NCBI RefSeq assembly: GCF_000938255.1
Contig: NZ_JYMR01000004.1
Coordinates: forward strand, 393,185-457,184
From: Bradyrhizobium sp. LTSP849
Lineage (GTDB): Bacteria > Pseudomonadota > Alphaproteobacteria > Rhizobiales > Xanthobacteraceae
Reading direction: 5' to 3'
DNA length: 64,000 nt
Under the pieces are notes generated by a model, which was not told the DNA's origin, made no database searches, and worked only from the letters and a program-made list of their open reading frames with translations. A program made the translations under genes and the position numbers. Below, piece after piece: positions 8,587 to 17,552 of this stretch; within the stretch, counting starts at the first letter, position 1; every line of letters begins with the position of its first letter.

Positions 8587-9255
8587 ATGGACTGGACCTG
8601 GTATCTCTTCCGCTTCGACGGCCGCATCAACCGGGCCCTGCTGTGGCAGGCGCTGCTGATCGTCGCGTTGCTGGTGGGGCTGCTGGGGATCATCGGTCAG
8701 GTCATCGGAATCGTCGAAGGGGCCTCATCGACCCTCAAGTTCAAGCTCGACTTCGATTTCGACTTCGGCCTCGATGACCTCTTCAAGGTGGTCGACCCGC
8801 GAGCCTATCGTTTGCTGCCATCCGCCGAGCGTCCAACCCTGATCCTCAAGGTCCTCGGCACCTCGCTGTTTCTCTGGATCTACCTCGCGACCGCGATCAA
8901 ACGGCTGCACGATCGCGACAGAAGCGGCTGGTGGATCATTCCCTTCTTCTTCGTCCCCAATCTGCTGTTTCATTTCCGGGGTGTTCTGCTCTGGGGTTTT
9001 CTGCCTGACGCCGACTGGTTTGTTGCGTTCGACTTGGCCATCCACGCGCTGTGGCTGTGGGGGCTTATCGAGTTGTTCATTGCGCCCGGCACCTCGGGCA
9101 GCAACCGGTTCGGCCCTGATCCGCTGGCTGAGATTGAGGAGAGCCCGGCATCCGCCTCGCCCCCTGCAAAAAGCTGGGACCAGCAGAGCGAAATCGAATT
9201 TGTCCCGCCGAGTGCTAGCCCACCCGGCGGCATGCATGTTAAGCGAGGCGCATGA
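8587..9255 (+). CDS. DUF805 family membrane protein
   Basis: 222-residue integral membrane protein. The N-terminus [20 protein letters not shown] is the typical DUF805 opening, followed by membrane helices near 17-40, 90-105, 120-140 and 150-170, with the family motif [13 protein letters not shown] between helices. The C-terminal 45 residues are polar and Pro/Ser-rich. DUF805 proteins have no established function. The stop overlaps the dapE start (ATGA), so the two are probably co-translated; whether this reflects shared function is unknown. Confidence 0.85.
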   Translation: MDWTWYLFRFDGRINRALLWQALLIVALLVGLLGIIGQVIGIVEGASSTLKFKLDFDFDFGLDDLFKVVDPRAYRLLPSAERPTLILKVLGTSLFLWIYLATAIKRLHDRDRSGWWIIPFFFVPNLLFHFRGVLLWGFLPDADWFVAFDLAIHALWLWGLIELFIAPGTSGSNRFGPDPLAEIEESPASASPPAKSWDQQSEIEFVPPSASPPGGMHVKRGA

Positions 9256-10418
9256 ACGATGCCTTGTCCATTGCCCGCGATCTGATCCGCTGCCCCTCGG
9301 TAACTCCGGCCGATGCCGGTGCGCTGGGCGTGCTTGAAACGGCCCTCAACGCTGCCGGTTTTACCTGCCACCGCGTGACCTTCAGCGAGCCCGGCATCGC
9401 CGACGTCGACAATCTCTATGCGCGGATCGGCACTGACGGCCCGCACATCACCTTCGCCGGCCACACCGACGTGGTGCCGCCCGGCGACGAGAGCGCCTGG
9501 AGCGTCGGCGCATTCTCGGGCGAGGTCCGGGACGGTTTTCTGCACGGCCGCGGCGCGGTCGACATGAAGGGCGGCATCGCCTGCTCGGTGGCCGCGGTGC
9601 TCGAACATCTTGCCGCGAACGACGGCAAGGCGCGTGCGGATGGCAAGGGCTCGATCTCGTTCCTGATCACCGGCGATGAGGAAGACGTCTCCATCAACGG
9701 CACCATCAAGCTATTGAAATGGGCCGCGGAGCGCGGCGAAAAATTCGATCATTGCGTGCTCGGCGAGCCCTCCAATGTCGAGACACTCGGCGACACCATC
9801 AAGGTCGGCCGCCGCGGCTCGCAATCCGGCACGCTTTACGTCGACGGCGTGCAGGGCCATGTCGCCTATCCGCTTCGCGCCGCCAATCCGGTGCCGGACA
9901 TTTCGCGATTGATCGTGGCGATCTCCGACGAGCCGCTCGACCACGGCAGCGCGCAGTTCCAGGCCTCCAATCTCGAATTCACCTCGGTCGACGTCGGCAA
10001 CACCGCCAACAACGTCATCCCCGGCCAAGCCCGCGCAAAATTCAACATCCGCTACAACGACAACCACACGCAAGCGAGCCTGCGCGAGCTGGTCGAGACG
10101 CGGCTGACAAAGGCCTGCGGCAACCGCATCCGCGCCCGCATCGTCTGGGAGCCGTCGAACTCCAACGTGTTCGTCACCAAGCCCGGCCCGTTCACCGATC
10201 TCGCGGTCTCCGCGATCGAGGAGATCACGGGCCGCAAACCGGAGCTGTCGACCTCAGGCGGCACCTCGGATGCGCGCTTTATCTCCAGCTATTGCCCTGT
10301 GATCGAGTTCGGCCTGGTCGGCCAGACCATGCACCAGGTCGACGAGCGCGTGCCGGTCAAGGATCTGGAGAAGCTGACAAAGGTGTATCGGGGGATACTG
10401 ACGCGGTATTTTGCGTAG
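9252..10418 (+). CDS. dapE: Succinyl-diaminopimelate desuccinylase
   Basis: 388-residue M20-family metallohydrolase that removes succinate from N-succinyl-LL-diaminopimelate. Di-zinc ligands are visible: H71 in [12 protein letters not shown]104 in GAVDMKGG, the catalytic/ligand pair E143-E144 in GDEED, and a C-terminal His in GQTMHQVDE. The dimerisation domain lies around 185-300 ([20 protein letters not shown]). The gene starts inside the DUF805 stop and is followed by a hairpin repeat. Together with dapD it supplies lysine and cell-wall diaminopimelate. Confidence 0.97.
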   Translation: MNDALSIARDLIRCPSVTPADAGALGVLETALNAAGFTCHRVTFSEPGIADVDNLYARIGTDGPHITFAGHTDVVPPGDESAWSVGAFSGEVRDGFLHGRGAVDMKGGIACSVAAVLEHLAANDGKARADGKGSISFLITGDEEDVSINGTIKLLKWAAERGEKFDHCVLGEPSNVETLGDTIKVGRRGSQSGTLYVDGVQGHVAYPLRAANPVPDISRLIVAISDEPLDHGSAQFQASNLEFTSVDVGNTANNVIPGQARAKFNIRYNDNHTQASLRELVETRLTKACGNRIRARIVWEPSNSNVFVTKPGPFTDLAVSAIEEITGRKPELSTSGGTSDARFISSYCPVIEFGLVGQTMHQVDERVPVKDLEKLTKVYRGILTRYFA

Positions 10419-10426
10419 CGCTCAGC

Positions 10427-10526
10427 TGTCATCGCCCGCGAAGGCGGGCGATCCAGTACTCCGAGACAGCAGTGGTTAAGCCGAGAGGCCGCGGCGTACT
10501 GGATGCCCGCCTTCGCGGGCATGACA
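10427..10526. repeat. Inverted hairpin pair, tgtcatcgcccg...ccagtac type (family A), gene-less
   Basis: Left arm tgtcatcgcccgcgaaggcg at 10427 and inverted right arm ending ttcgcgggcatgaca at 10526. Both end in the ccagtac tail toward the centre. The spacer (ccgagacagcag... gccgcggc) resembles that of the element at 16010. It lies between the convergent ends of dapE and truA. Confidence 0.88.
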
Positions 10527-10562
10527 GTGGTGGGGTTGGCGAGAGCGCGCGTCCCTTCTACT

Positions 10563-11300
10563 TCAATAATCCACCTTCATCAGATACAGCCCGTCCGGCG
10601 GAGCGACGATGCCGCAGGCGGCGCGGTTGCGGGCTTCGAGCGCTTGGGAGAGATCGTCGGCGGTCCAACGGCCTTCGCCGACCCACATCAGCGATCCCAC
10701 CATCGAGCGGACCTGGCTGTGCAGGAAGGAGCGCGCGGAGGTGAGGATCGTCACCTCGCGGCCGTCGCGCAGCACGTCGAGCTGATCGAGCGTCTTCTCT
10801 GGCGATTTGGCCTGGCACTCGGTGTCGCGGAACGTCGTGAAATCGTGCTTGCCGAGCAGGCGTTGTGCCGCCGCATGCATCGCATCGCTATCGAGCCGGC
10901 GCGGCACGCGCCAGGCGTGGCCGATATCGAGCGCGAGATTGGCGCGGGTGTTGACGATGCGATAGCGGTAGTGGCGCTTCACGGCCGAGAAGCGCGCCTC
11001 GAAAGTCTCGGGCACGATCTCGGCCTCTAACACCGCGATCGGATGCGGGCGCAGATGCGCATTCAGCCCGTCGCGAAAACGGCCCGGCGGAAACTGCTTC
11101 TCGATATCGACATGGGCGACCTGGCCGCGCGCATGCACGCCGGCATCGGTGCGGCCGGCGCCATGGACGCGCAGATCCGCACCGGTCATCGCCTTCACCG
11201 CCGCCTCAAGCGCGCCCTGCACCGAGGGCAGAGTGTCCTGCACCTGCCAGCCGAAGAACGGCGCGCCGTCATATTCGATGGTGAGCTTGTAGCGGGGCAT
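10563..11300 (-). CDS. truA: tRNA pseudouridine(38-40) synthase
   Basis: 245-residue TruA that isomerises uridines 38-40 in the tRNA anticodon stem. The catalytic aspartate is D52 in [11 protein letters not shown] (48-57). The second half carries [12 protein letters not shown] and [11 protein letters not shown], both characteristic of the family. The ATG overlaps the last base of fmt, giving the leftward unit def-fmt-truA. Confidence 0.97.
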   Translation of the reverse strand: MPRYKLTIEYDGAPFFGWQVQDTLPSVQGALEAAVKAMTGADLRVHGAGRTDAGVHARGQVAHVDIEKQFPPGRFRDGLNAHLRPHPIAVLEAEIVPETFEARFSAVKRHYRYRIVNTRANLALDIGHAWRVPRRLDSDAMHAAAQRLLGKHDFTTFRDTECQAKSPEKTLDQLDVLRDGREVTILTSARSFLHSQVRSMVGSLMWVGEGRWTADDLSQALEARNRAACGIVAPPDGLYLMKVDY

Positions 11301-12223
11301 CAGGCCAGCCGCATCGGCGGCTCGACCTTCACGCCGCGCAGGAAGTCCACGGCCTGCATCCGCGCCTTGCCTTCGCGCTGGAGCTCGAGAATGCGGATGG
11401 CGCCCTCGCCGCAGGCGATGGTGAGTTGATCGTCGAGCACCTCGCCCGGCGCGCCCGAACCCTTGGCCAGCTCACAGCGCAGGATTTTCACGCGTGCCTT
11501 CTCAAGCTCGGCCCAGGCGCCAGGAAACGGCGACAGACCGTGGATGTGGCGCAGCACGTCGCGCGCGGGTTTGGTCCAGTCGATCCGTGCCTCAGCCTTG
11601 TCGATCTTGGCGGCATAGGTGACGCCATCCTCACTCTGCTTCTTGAGCTGAAGCCCGCCGCGCCCGAGCGCGGCCATGGCGCGGACCATCAGATCGGCGC
11701 CGAGACGGGAGAGGCGATCGTGCAGATCGACCGCGGTCATGTTGTCGGGAATCGCGATGCGCTCGGCCATGGCGACGTCGCCGGTATCGAGCCCGACGTC
11801 CATCTTCATCACCATCACGCCGCTCTCGGCGTCACCGGCCATGATGGCGCGGTTGATCGGTGCAGCCCCGCGCCAGCGCGGCAGCAGCGAGGCGTGCAGA
11901 TTGTAGCAGCCGAGCTTTGGCGCATCGAGGATCGCCTGCGGCAGGATCATGCCATAGGCGACGACGACGGCAGCGTCGGCATCGAACGCGCGAAATTCCT
12001 CGAGCGCTTCCTCAGTCTTCAACGTCTTCGGCGTCAGCACGGGCACGCCGAGCTTTCGGGCAGCCTCTTCCACCGGGGTCGGCTGCAATTGCAGGCCACG
12101 CCGCCCGCCCGGCTTCGGCGCGCGGGTGTAGACGGCCACGATCTCGTGGCCATGCGCGACGAGCTCGAGCAGCGTCGGCACGGAGAAATCGGGCGTACCC
12201 ATGAAGATCAGGCGAAGGGGCAT
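11300..12223 (-). CDS. fmt: Methionyl-tRNA formyltransferase
   Basis: 307-residue enzyme that formylates the initiator Met-tRNA using 10-formyl-tetrahydrofolate. The signature [12 protein letters not shown] (108-119) supplies the catalytic Asn and His, and [12 protein letters not shown] the conserved Asp. The N-terminal formyltransferase domain (to about 200) is followed by the C-terminal RNA-binding domain. It sits between def and truA, so formylation and deformylation of the same N-terminus are encoded together. Confidence 0.97.
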   Translation of the reverse strand: MPLRLIFMGTPDFSVPTLLELVAHGHEIVAVYTRAPKPGGRRGLQLQPTPVEEAARKLGVPVLTPKTLKTEEALEEFRAFDADAAVVVAYGMILPQAILDAPKLGCYNLHASLLPRWRGAAPINRAIMAGDAESGVMVMKMDVGLDTGDVAMAERIAIPDNMTAVDLHDRLSRLGADLMVRAMAALGRGGLQLKKQSEDGVTYAAKIDKAEARIDWTKPARDVLRHIHGLSPFPGAWAELEKARVKILRCELAKGSGAPGEVLDDQLTIACGEGAIRILELQREGKARMQAVDFLRGVKVEPPMRLA

Positions 12224-12232
12224 CGACGGAAC

Positions 12233-12757
12233 TCACTCCCCGCGCTTGGCGGCCTTCTCGAACTTCTTGATCACGCGGTCGCGCTTGAGCTTTGACAGAT
12301 AGTCGACGAACAGCACACCGTTGAGATGGTCGATCTCGTGCTGGATGCAGGTGGCGAAGAGGCCTTCGGCATCCTGCTCGTGCACCTTGCCGTCGAGATC
12401 GGTGAAGCGCACGCGCACCTTCGCAGGCCGTTCGACCTCCTCGTAATATTCGGGGATCGAAAGACAGCCTTCCTCGTAGACCGACAGCTCCTCGGACGAG
12501 GCGATCACTTCCGGATTGATGAAGACGCGCGGCTCCGGCGTGGTTTCGCCGTTCTCGTCGCGCTTGGCGAGGTCCATGGTAATCAGCCGCAAGGGCTGCG
12601 CGATCTGGATCGCCGCGAGCCCGATGCCGGGCGCGTCGTACATGGTCTCGAACATGTCGTCGGCAAGCTTGCGGATCTCCGGCGTGACCTTCTCGATCGG
12701 CTTGGAGACCAGACGCAGCTGCTTGTCGGGCAGGATGATGATTTCTCTGAGGGCCAT
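12233..12757 (-). CDS. def: Peptide deformylase
   Basis: 174-residue metalloenzyme that removes the formyl group from new proteins. All three motifs are present: GIGLAAIQ (44-51), EGCLSIP (96-102) and HEIDHLNG (140-147); metal ligands are C98, H140 and H144 with catalytic E141. I placed the start at 12757 ([11 protein letters not shown]) because upstream in-frame codons extend into the A/T-rich promoter region and have no homology. First gene of def-fmt-truA and divergent from rmuC. Confidence 0.96.
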   Translation of the reverse strand: MALREIIILPDKQLRLVSKPIEKVTPEIRKLADDMFETMYDAPGIGLAAIQIAQPLRLITMDLAKRDENGETTPEPRVFINPEVIASSEELSVYEEGCLSIPEYYEEVERPAKVRVRFTDLDGKVHEQDAEGLFATCIQHEIDHLNGVLFVDYLSKLKRDRVIKKFEKAAKRGE

Positions 12758-12809
12758 GGCGGGCGATTTAAGCCGCGCGCGCCGAGCGGTCAATGCGGCC
12801 GGGAACTCC

Positions 12810-12880
12810 GTTAACGATCCGCTAACCATAAATCCTAGGGTTTCGTTAACCATAAAAATTAACGGGGCATTACCCATAAA
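12810..12880. promoter_or_regulatory. TTAACCAT-like boxes between def and rmuC (possible CtrA sites)
   Basis: The divergent def/rmuC gap contains several related boxes: TTAACGAT (12811), CTAACCATAAAT (12822), TTAACCAT (12846) followed 9 bases on by TTAAC (12859), and TTACCCATAAAT (12870). TTAA-N7-TTAA and TTAACCAT are recognition motifs of the alphaproteobacterial cell-cycle regulator CtrA. The sequence is directly visible; binding is inference. Confidence 0.4.
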
Positions 12881-12929
12881 TGTTCGCTATTCGTTCGTGC
12901 GGGGATGCGAATCGGCTAGAAGCACAGGC

Positions 12930-14129
12930 ATGAACGAGATCATTTTCCTGGTTGGCGACTGGCCGGTGCGCACCATCGATGCGCTGATCGGCTTCGGCGT
13001 CCTGGTCCTCATCCTGCTGCTGGTGATTGCGGTGGTGATCGCGCGCTCGGGACGGCGCGGCGCGGAACTCGCGATGGCCAATGCCATCCGGGCCGACGAG
13101 CTCGAGGAGCGCGTCAGCCAAATGCTGCACGCCCAGAGCGAGGCCTCGGGCCGGGTCGATGCCATGACCCAGACGCTGGCCGGCCGCCAGGCCGATATGG
13201 CGCGGGCGGTCAACGAGCGGCTGGATTCGGTGACCCATCGCGTCGGCCAGTCCATGGAGAACACCACCCGCAACACCATGGAGAGCCTGCACGCGCTGCA
13301 CGAGCGGCTCGGCATCATCGACAGCGCGCACAAGAACCTGACCGATCTCACCACCCAGGTGACGACCTTGCGCGACGTGCTCGCCAACAAGCAGTCGCGC
13401 GGCGCCTTCGGCCAGGCCCGAATGGAGGCGATCGTCCAAGACGGACTGCCGAAAGGTGCCTATGAGTTCCAGTTCACGCTCTCGACCGGAAAGCGGCCGG
13501 ACTGCGTCGTGTTCCTGCCGGACCAGCGACCGCTCTGCATCGATGCGAAATTTCCGCTGGAGGCGATGACCGCGCTGCATGACGCCCGCACCGACGAGGA
13601 GAAGCGGATCGCCACGCAGCGCTTGCGCGGCGACGTGATGAAGCATGTCAGCGACATCGCCGAAAAATATCTCGTCGCCGGCGAGACCCAGGAGATGGCG
13701 CTGATGTTCGTTCCGTCGGAATCGGTCTATGCCGAAATCCATGACGGGTTCGACGACGTGATCCAGAAGGCCTACCGCGCCCGGGTCGTGCTGGTGTCGC
13801 CCTCGCTCCTGATGCTTGCGATCCAGGTGATGCAGCAGATCATGAAGGACGCGCGGATGCGCGATGCCGCCGACCAGATCCGCACCGAGGTGATCAAGCT
13901 CGGCGACGACCTCGGCCGTCTGCGCGACCGCGTGCTGAAACTCCAGAAGCATTTTGCCGACGCCAACGAGGACGTGCGCCAGGTGCTGATCTCCGCCGAC
14001 AAGATCGAGAAGCGCGCCGGGCGAATCGAGGAGCTCGATTTCAGCAAGACCGATGCGCCGGAAGGCCCGCATCTGGTGGCGACCGGTGCCGCCGAGCTGT
14101 TTCCAAGGAAGCTCCAGGCGGGGGAGTGA
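12930..14129 (+). CDS. rmuC: DNA recombination protein RmuC homologue
   Basis: 399-residue RmuC-family protein. N-terminal membrane anchor (about 15-38, LIGFGVLVLILLLVIAVVIA), a long coiled coil (about 45-150), then the nuclease-like RmuC domain (about 165-365) with AYEFQFTLSTGKRPDCVVFL, IDAKFPLEAM and a VMKHVSDIAEKY segment. E. coli RmuC limits inversions at short inverted repeats; the biochemical activity is not settled. The ATG at 12930 opens a protein of normal length; longer in-frame starts read back through def. Followed by the first GIY-YIG element. Confidence 0.92.
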   Translation: MNEIIFLVGDWPVRTIDALIGFGVLVLILLLVIAVVIARSGRRGAELAMANAIRADELEERVSQMLHAQSEASGRVDAMTQTLAGRQADMARAVNERLDSVTHRVGQSMENTTRNTMESLHALHERLGIIDSAHKNLTDLTTQVTTLRDVLANKQSRGAFGQARMEAIVQDGLPKGAYEFQFTLSTGKRPDCVVFLPDQRPLCIDAKFPLEAMTALHDARTDEEKRIATQRLRGDVMKHVSDIAEKYLVAGETQEMALMFVPSESVYAEIHDGFDDVIQKAYRARVVLVSPSLLMLAIQVMQQIMKDARMRDAADQIRTEVIKLGDDLGRLRDRVLKLQKHFADANEDVRQVLISADKIEKRAGRIEELDFSKTDAPEGPHLVATGAAELFPRKLQAGE

Positions 14130-14170
14130 TTCTCCTCCACGATCCGATAAGCTGCCGCCTCAACACCGCT

Positions 14171-14567
14171 GTCGTCGCCCGGCTTGACCGGGCGACCCAG
14201 TATCCCAGAGACGGCAGATGGGCACACGCTGCTACTACGTCTACATCCTCGCCAGCAAGATCGGCGGTACGCTCTACATCGGCGTAACGAATGATCTCAT
14301 CCGCCGTGTGGCCAAACACAAATTGCAGTTGGTCGAGAGCTTCACGAAGGAATACGGCGTCGTGAAGCTCGTTTACTTCGAGCAGTTCGATGATCCCGAG
14401 AATGCGATCAAACGTGAGAAGCGGCTGAAGAAGTGGAAGCGTGATTGGAAGATCGCGCTGATCGAGAAAGACAATCCGGATTGGAACGATCCCTATTCTG
14501 AGATCGCAGGTCCTCCATAACTTCAGCCTCTAGAATACTGGATCGCCCGGTCAAGCCGGGCGACGAC
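14171..14567. mobile_element. GIY-YIG element 1: nuclease gene between 33-bp inverted hairpin arms
   Basis: Left arm 14171-14203 (gtcgtcgcccgg...ccagtat) and right arm 14535-14567 (atactgga...ggcgacgac) are inverted copies matching at 32 of 33 positions. Each arm folds alone as a 9-bp stem GTCGCCCGG/CCGGGCGAC with a CTTGA loop. The GIY-YIG gene fills the interior with 14 bases to each arm. Total 397 bp. The same arms occur without a gene at 16010-16111 and 10427-10526. No obvious target duplication borders the arms. Confidence 0.8.
14218..14520 (+). CDS. Small GIY-YIG nuclease (UPF0213-like), copy 1
   Basis: 100-residue single-domain GIY-YIG protein. The two tyrosine motifs are YYVYILAS (5-12) and LYIGVTND (18-25), followed by the conserved arginine (LIRR, 26-29), a Glu in ENAIKREKRLKKWKR, and a C-terminal Asn-containing tail NPDWNDPY. 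These are the residues expected of an active GIY-YIG endonuclease fold. It is clearly homologous to the protein at 44419-44709, sharing the KRDWKI..LIE..NPDWND tail. Its cellular role is not established; its position precisely between inverted hairpin arms suggests a mobility function (inference). Confidence 0.88.
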   Translation: MGTRCYYVYILASKIGGTLYIGVTNDLIRRVAKHKLQLVESFTKEYGVVKLVYFEQFDDPENAIKREKRLKKWKRDWKIALIEKDNPDWNDPYSEIAGPP

Positions 14568-14633
14568 ACCTCCTTTGTGGCCGGCAAAAACGACAGCTCC
14601 CTTGCGGCCCCCAGAATCTGCTAACACCGCCCC

Positions 14634-15998
14634 ATGACCGCACCCGACGCGACCTCCCCTGCCAGTCCCGACACGGCCCCCTCCTCCTGGCGCGACAGCC
14701 TTGCCGTTTACCTGCAACCGCGGGTGCTGATCGTGCTGTTCCTCGGCTTCTCGTCCGGGCTGCCGCTGGCGCTGTCGGGCTCGACGCTGCTGGTGTGGAT
14801 GCGGGAGTCCGGCGTCGATCTCGGGACCATCGGGCTGTTTGCGCTGGTCGGCACGCCCTACACGCTGAAATTCCTGTGGGCGCCGCTGGTGGATGCGCTG
14901 CATGTGCCGCTGTTCACCCGCGCCTTTGGCCGCCGGCGCGGCTGGCTGCTGTTCTCGCAATTGCTGCTGATCGTCGCGATCCTGCTGCTGGCGCTGACCG
15001 ACCCCGCGCGCTCGCCGTTCTACGTCGCGCTCGGCGCCCTGCTGGTGGCGACGACGTCCTCGACCCAGGACATCGTGGTCGACGCCTTTCGCGTCGAGAG
15101 CCTGCCGGAGAGCGAGCAGGCCGCCGGCATGGCGTCCTACGTCGCGGCCTATCGCATCGGCATGCTGGTCTCGACCGCGGGCGCGCTGTTCATCGTCTCC
15201 GGTTTTGAGAGCACGGGCATTCCGCGCACATCGGCCTGGATGTGGGGCTATGTGGTGATGGCCGCGATGGTGCTGATCGGCACTGTCACCGCGCTCGCCG
15301 CGACCGAGCCCGAGCAATCATTGCGGGCCGAAGCGGCGACACAAACCGAGACGGCGTTCGAGCGGGTGCTGCACGCCGCGATCGGGGCCTTCTCGGAATT
15401 CCTGTCGCGCAAGGACGCGATCGCCGCGCTCATCTTCGTGGTGCTGTTCAAATTCACCGACGCGTTCTCCGGCACCATGACGGCGCCGTTCGTGATCGAC
15501 CTCGGCTTTTCCCGCAACGATTATGCGGCGATCGTGAAGGGCGTCGGCCTGGCCGCGACGTTGATCGGCGGCTTTGCCGGCGGTTTCGTCGCGCGGCGCT
15601 ATTCGCTTTCGACCAGTCTGTGGATCGGTGGCGTCGTGCAAGCGCTCGCCAACCTGTCCTTTTCCTGGCTCGCTTTCGTCGGCACCAGCCAATGGGCGCT
15701 GGCCTTCGCCATCACCTGCGAGAATTTCACCAGCGCTATCGGCACCGTGATCTTCGTCGCCTATCTCTCGGCGCTGTGCCAGAACCCGCTGCACACGGCG
15801 ACGCAATATGCGCTGCTCACGGCGCTCGCGGCGGTCGGGCGCACCTATCTCTCATCGGGTGCGGGCTACGTCGCCAAGGCGACCGGCTGGCCGCTGTTCT
15901 TCGTGATCTGCGTGCTGGTGGCGATCCCGAGCCTGGTGCTGCTGACCTGGCTGCAGAAGCGCGGGCACTTTGAGGCGCTGGGGCCGGTGCGGGTGTAG
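14634..15998 (+). CDS. AmpG-like MFS permease
   Basis: 454-residue major-facilitator protein with about 12 to 14 membrane helices. The N-terminus after a Pro/Ser-rich leader (LVFLGFSSGLPLALSGSTL-like, 36-55) and TLKFLWAPLVDAL are hallmarks of AmpG, the importer of anhydro-muropeptides for cell-wall recycling. ATTSSTQDIVVDAFR also fits the AmpG/acetyl-CoA-transporter subgroup. In other bacteria AmpG supplies the inducer of chromosomal beta-lactamases. No other recycling gene is adjacent; flanked on both sides by family A hairpin repeats. Substrate is inferred from family. Confidence 0.8.
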   Translation: MTAPDATSPASPDTAPSSWRDSLAVYLQPRVLIVLFLGFSSGLPLALSGSTLLVWMRESGVDLGTIGLFALVGTPYTLKFLWAPLVDALHVPLFTRAFGRRRGWLLFSQLLLIVAILLLALTDPARSPFYVALGALLVATTSSTQDIVVDAFRVESLPESEQAAGMASYVAAYRIGMLVSTAGALFIVSGFESTGIPRTSAWMWGYVVMAAMVLIGTVTALAATEPEQSLRAEAATQTETAFERVLHAAIGAFSEFLSRKDAIAALIFVVLFKFTDAFSGTMTAPFVIDLGFSRNDYAAIVKGVGLAATLIGGFAGGFVARRYSLSTSLWIGGVVQALANLSFSWLAFVGTSQWALAFAITCENFTSAIGTVIFVAYLSALCQNPLHTATQYALLTALAAVGRTYLSSGAGYVAKATGWPLFFVICVLVAIPSLVLLTWLQKRGHFEALGPVRV

Positions 15999-16009
15999 GC
16001 ACCACTCGC

Positions 16010-16111
16010 TGTCATGCCCCGCGAAGGCGGGGCATCCAGTATTCCAGAGACGGTTGTGATTAGCCGAGAAGCCGCGGCGTACTGGATCGCCCGGTCAAGC
16101 CGGGCGACGAC
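16010..16111. repeat. Inverted hairpin pair (family A), gene-less relative of GIY-YIG element 1
   Basis: Left arm tgtcatgccccgcgaaggcg (16010) and right arm ending gtcaagccgggcgacgac (16111), with ccagtat/gtactgg tails. Inside the left arm it reads ccagtattccagagacgg, matching ccagtatcccagagacgg at the same place in the gene-bearing element at 14171 at all but one position. The right arm differs from that element's arm only at its innermost bases. Confidence 0.9.
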
Positions 16112-16136
16112 ACCGGAATCGTGGAAAGAGCACCCC

Positions 16137-16574
16137 CTACTGCTTCCTGATCAAGCTCCACTTCGTGATCACGGCTTCGCTCATCTGGCCGGGATCGCTG
16201 GCGCAGGCGACCTCGTCGACCTTGACCGAGATCTCCTTGCCGACGAACGATTTCAGCTGCGCGGCCTGCGCGTCGCTGGAGGTGACGAGCTGGAAAGTCT
16301 CCGGCCCGGTCTCGAGATCGCACAGCCCGCTCGGCGCGGGCAGGCGGCGCGGCTCGGAGGTGATCTGGTAGGTCGCAATCCGCTTGCCGGCGTTCTTGAC
16401 GTCGCGCACTTTCATTGTGTTGAGCTCACCCGACAGCACCTCGCCGGTGTTGATCGGCTTGCCCGGCTTCGCCGGCGGCGGCGCCTCGTCATCCTGCTGC
16501 GCGGAGACGGCCGGGGTCACCACCGTCATCATCATCGCGACCAAAGCCAGCTGTTTGGCGAATCGTTTCGTCAT
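16137..16574 (-). CDS. Secreted protein of unknown function
   Basis: 145 residues with a clear signal peptide (MTKRFAKQLALVAMMMTVVT... cleaved near VSA-QQ, about residue 25). The mature part is Pro-rich at first (DDEAPPPAKPGKP) and then a compact domain with two cysteines (CDLETGPE, ACASDPGQ) and the segment LKSFVGKEISVKVDEVACAS. I do not recognise the family. It lies leftward, 26 bases downstream of recR, and may be the last gene of the dnaX-ybaB-recR unit. Confidence 0.7.
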   Translation of the reverse strand: MTKRFAKQLALVAMMMTVVTPAVSAQQDDEAPPPAKPGKPINTGEVLSGELNTMKVRDVKNAGKRIATYQITSEPRRLPAPSGLCDLETGPETFQLVTSSDAQAAQLKSFVGKEISVKVDEVACASDPGQMSEAVITKWSLIRKQ

Positions 16575-16600
16575 GTCGTCGGTTCCGTAAGTCTGGATTG

Positions 16601-17203
16601 CTAGAACAGGGTCCGCTGCCGCATGGCGGCCGATAGCGTACCTTCATCGAGATAATCAAGCTCGCCACCGACCGGCACACCATGGGCGAGACGCGTTACT
16701 TTTACGTTGGCGTCCTGGAGCAGGTCGGTGATGTAGTGCGCCGTGGTCTGGCCGTCGACCGTCGCGTTCAACGCCAGGATGATTTCGTGCACCTCGGCAG
16801 CATGCGCGCGCGCGACCAACGCGTCGATGGTGAGATCCTGCGGGCCGACGCCGTCGAGCGGCGACAGGGTCGCCCCTAGCACGTGATAGCGCCCGTGAGT
16901 TGCATTGGCCCGCTCCAGCGCCCAGAGGTCGGCGACATCGGCGACGACGACGATGATGGCGGGATCGCGCTTCGGATCGATGCAGACCGTGCAGGGATTT
17001 TGGGTGTCGATGTTGCCGCAGGTCTTGCAAACCTGGACCTTGTCGAGCGCGACTTGCAAGGCCGAGGTCAGCGGCGTCATCAGCGCTTCGCGCTTCTTGA
17101 TCAGATGCAACGCGGCGCGCCGCGCGGAGCGCGGACCGAGGCCCGGCAGGCGCGCAAGAAGCTGAACCAGCCGCTCGATTTCAGGACCCGCAACCGCGCC
17201 CAT
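16601..17203 (-). CDS. recR: Recombination protein RecR
   Basis: 200-residue DNA-binding protein that works with RecF/RecO to load RecA at gaps. Helix-hairpin-helix [16 protein letters not shown] (19-34), the four-cysteine zinc finger C59-C62-C71-C74 ([16 protein letters not shown]), and a Toprim domain (about 80-175, [15 protein letters not shown]... with [15 protein letters not shown]) are all visible. I used the ATG at 17203 ([12 protein letters not shown]), one base after the ybaB stop; longer starts add Arg/Cys-rich residues not in the family. Confidence 0.96.
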   Translation of the reverse strand: MGAVAGPEIERLVQLLARLPGLGPRSARRAALHLIKKREALMTPLTSALQVALDKVQVCKTCGNIDTQNPCTVCIDPKRDPAIIVVVADVADLWALERANATHGRYHVLGATLSPLDGVGPQDLTIDALVARAHAAEVHEIILALNATVDGQTTAHYITDLLQDANVKVTRLAHGVPVGGELDYLDEGTLSAAMRQRTLF

Positions 17204-17204
17204 A

Positions 17205-17525
17205 TTATTGGCCGAACAGCCCCGGCGGCAGGCCGAGCCCGCCGGTGAGCGACTGCATCTTCTCCTGCATGGCAGTCTCAGCCTTGCGGCGCGCGTCGCC
17301 AAATGCGGTGACCAGAAGGTCTTCCAGCACCTCGCGTTCTTCGGCCTTCATCAGCGAGGGGTCGATCTTGACGCCCTTGACGTCCATCTTCGCGGTCATG
17401 CGCACCGCGACGAGGCCGCCGCCGGAGATGCCCTCGACCTCGACATTGCCGAGCTGCTCCTGCATCTCCTGCATCTTGGATTGCAGCTGCGCCGCCTGCT
17501 TCATCATGCCGAGAAAATCAGCCAT
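17205..17525 (-). CDS. YbaB/EbfC nucleoid-associated protein
   Basis: 106-residue small DNA-binding protein typically encoded between dnaX and recR, as here. The start [20 protein letters not shown] forms the characteristic N-terminal helix; the rest matches the family ([20 protein letters not shown]). Family members bind DNA as dimers and influence gene expression or nucleoid structure. The C-terminal tail is Gly/Leu-rich. Confidence 0.94.
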   Translation of the reverse strand: MADFLGMMKQAAQLQSKMQEMQEQLGNVEVEGISGGGLVAVRMTAKMDVKGVKIDPSLMKAEEREVLEDLLVTAFGDARRKAETAMQEKMQSLTGGLGLPPGLFGQ

Positions 17526-17552
17526 GGGTGCGTGTCCTTGGAAAGATGGGCT

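Noticed and set aside
10503..11030. Plus-strand open frame opposite truA and repeat
   Set aside because: Begins inside a hairpin repeat and runs antisense to truA; no family features.
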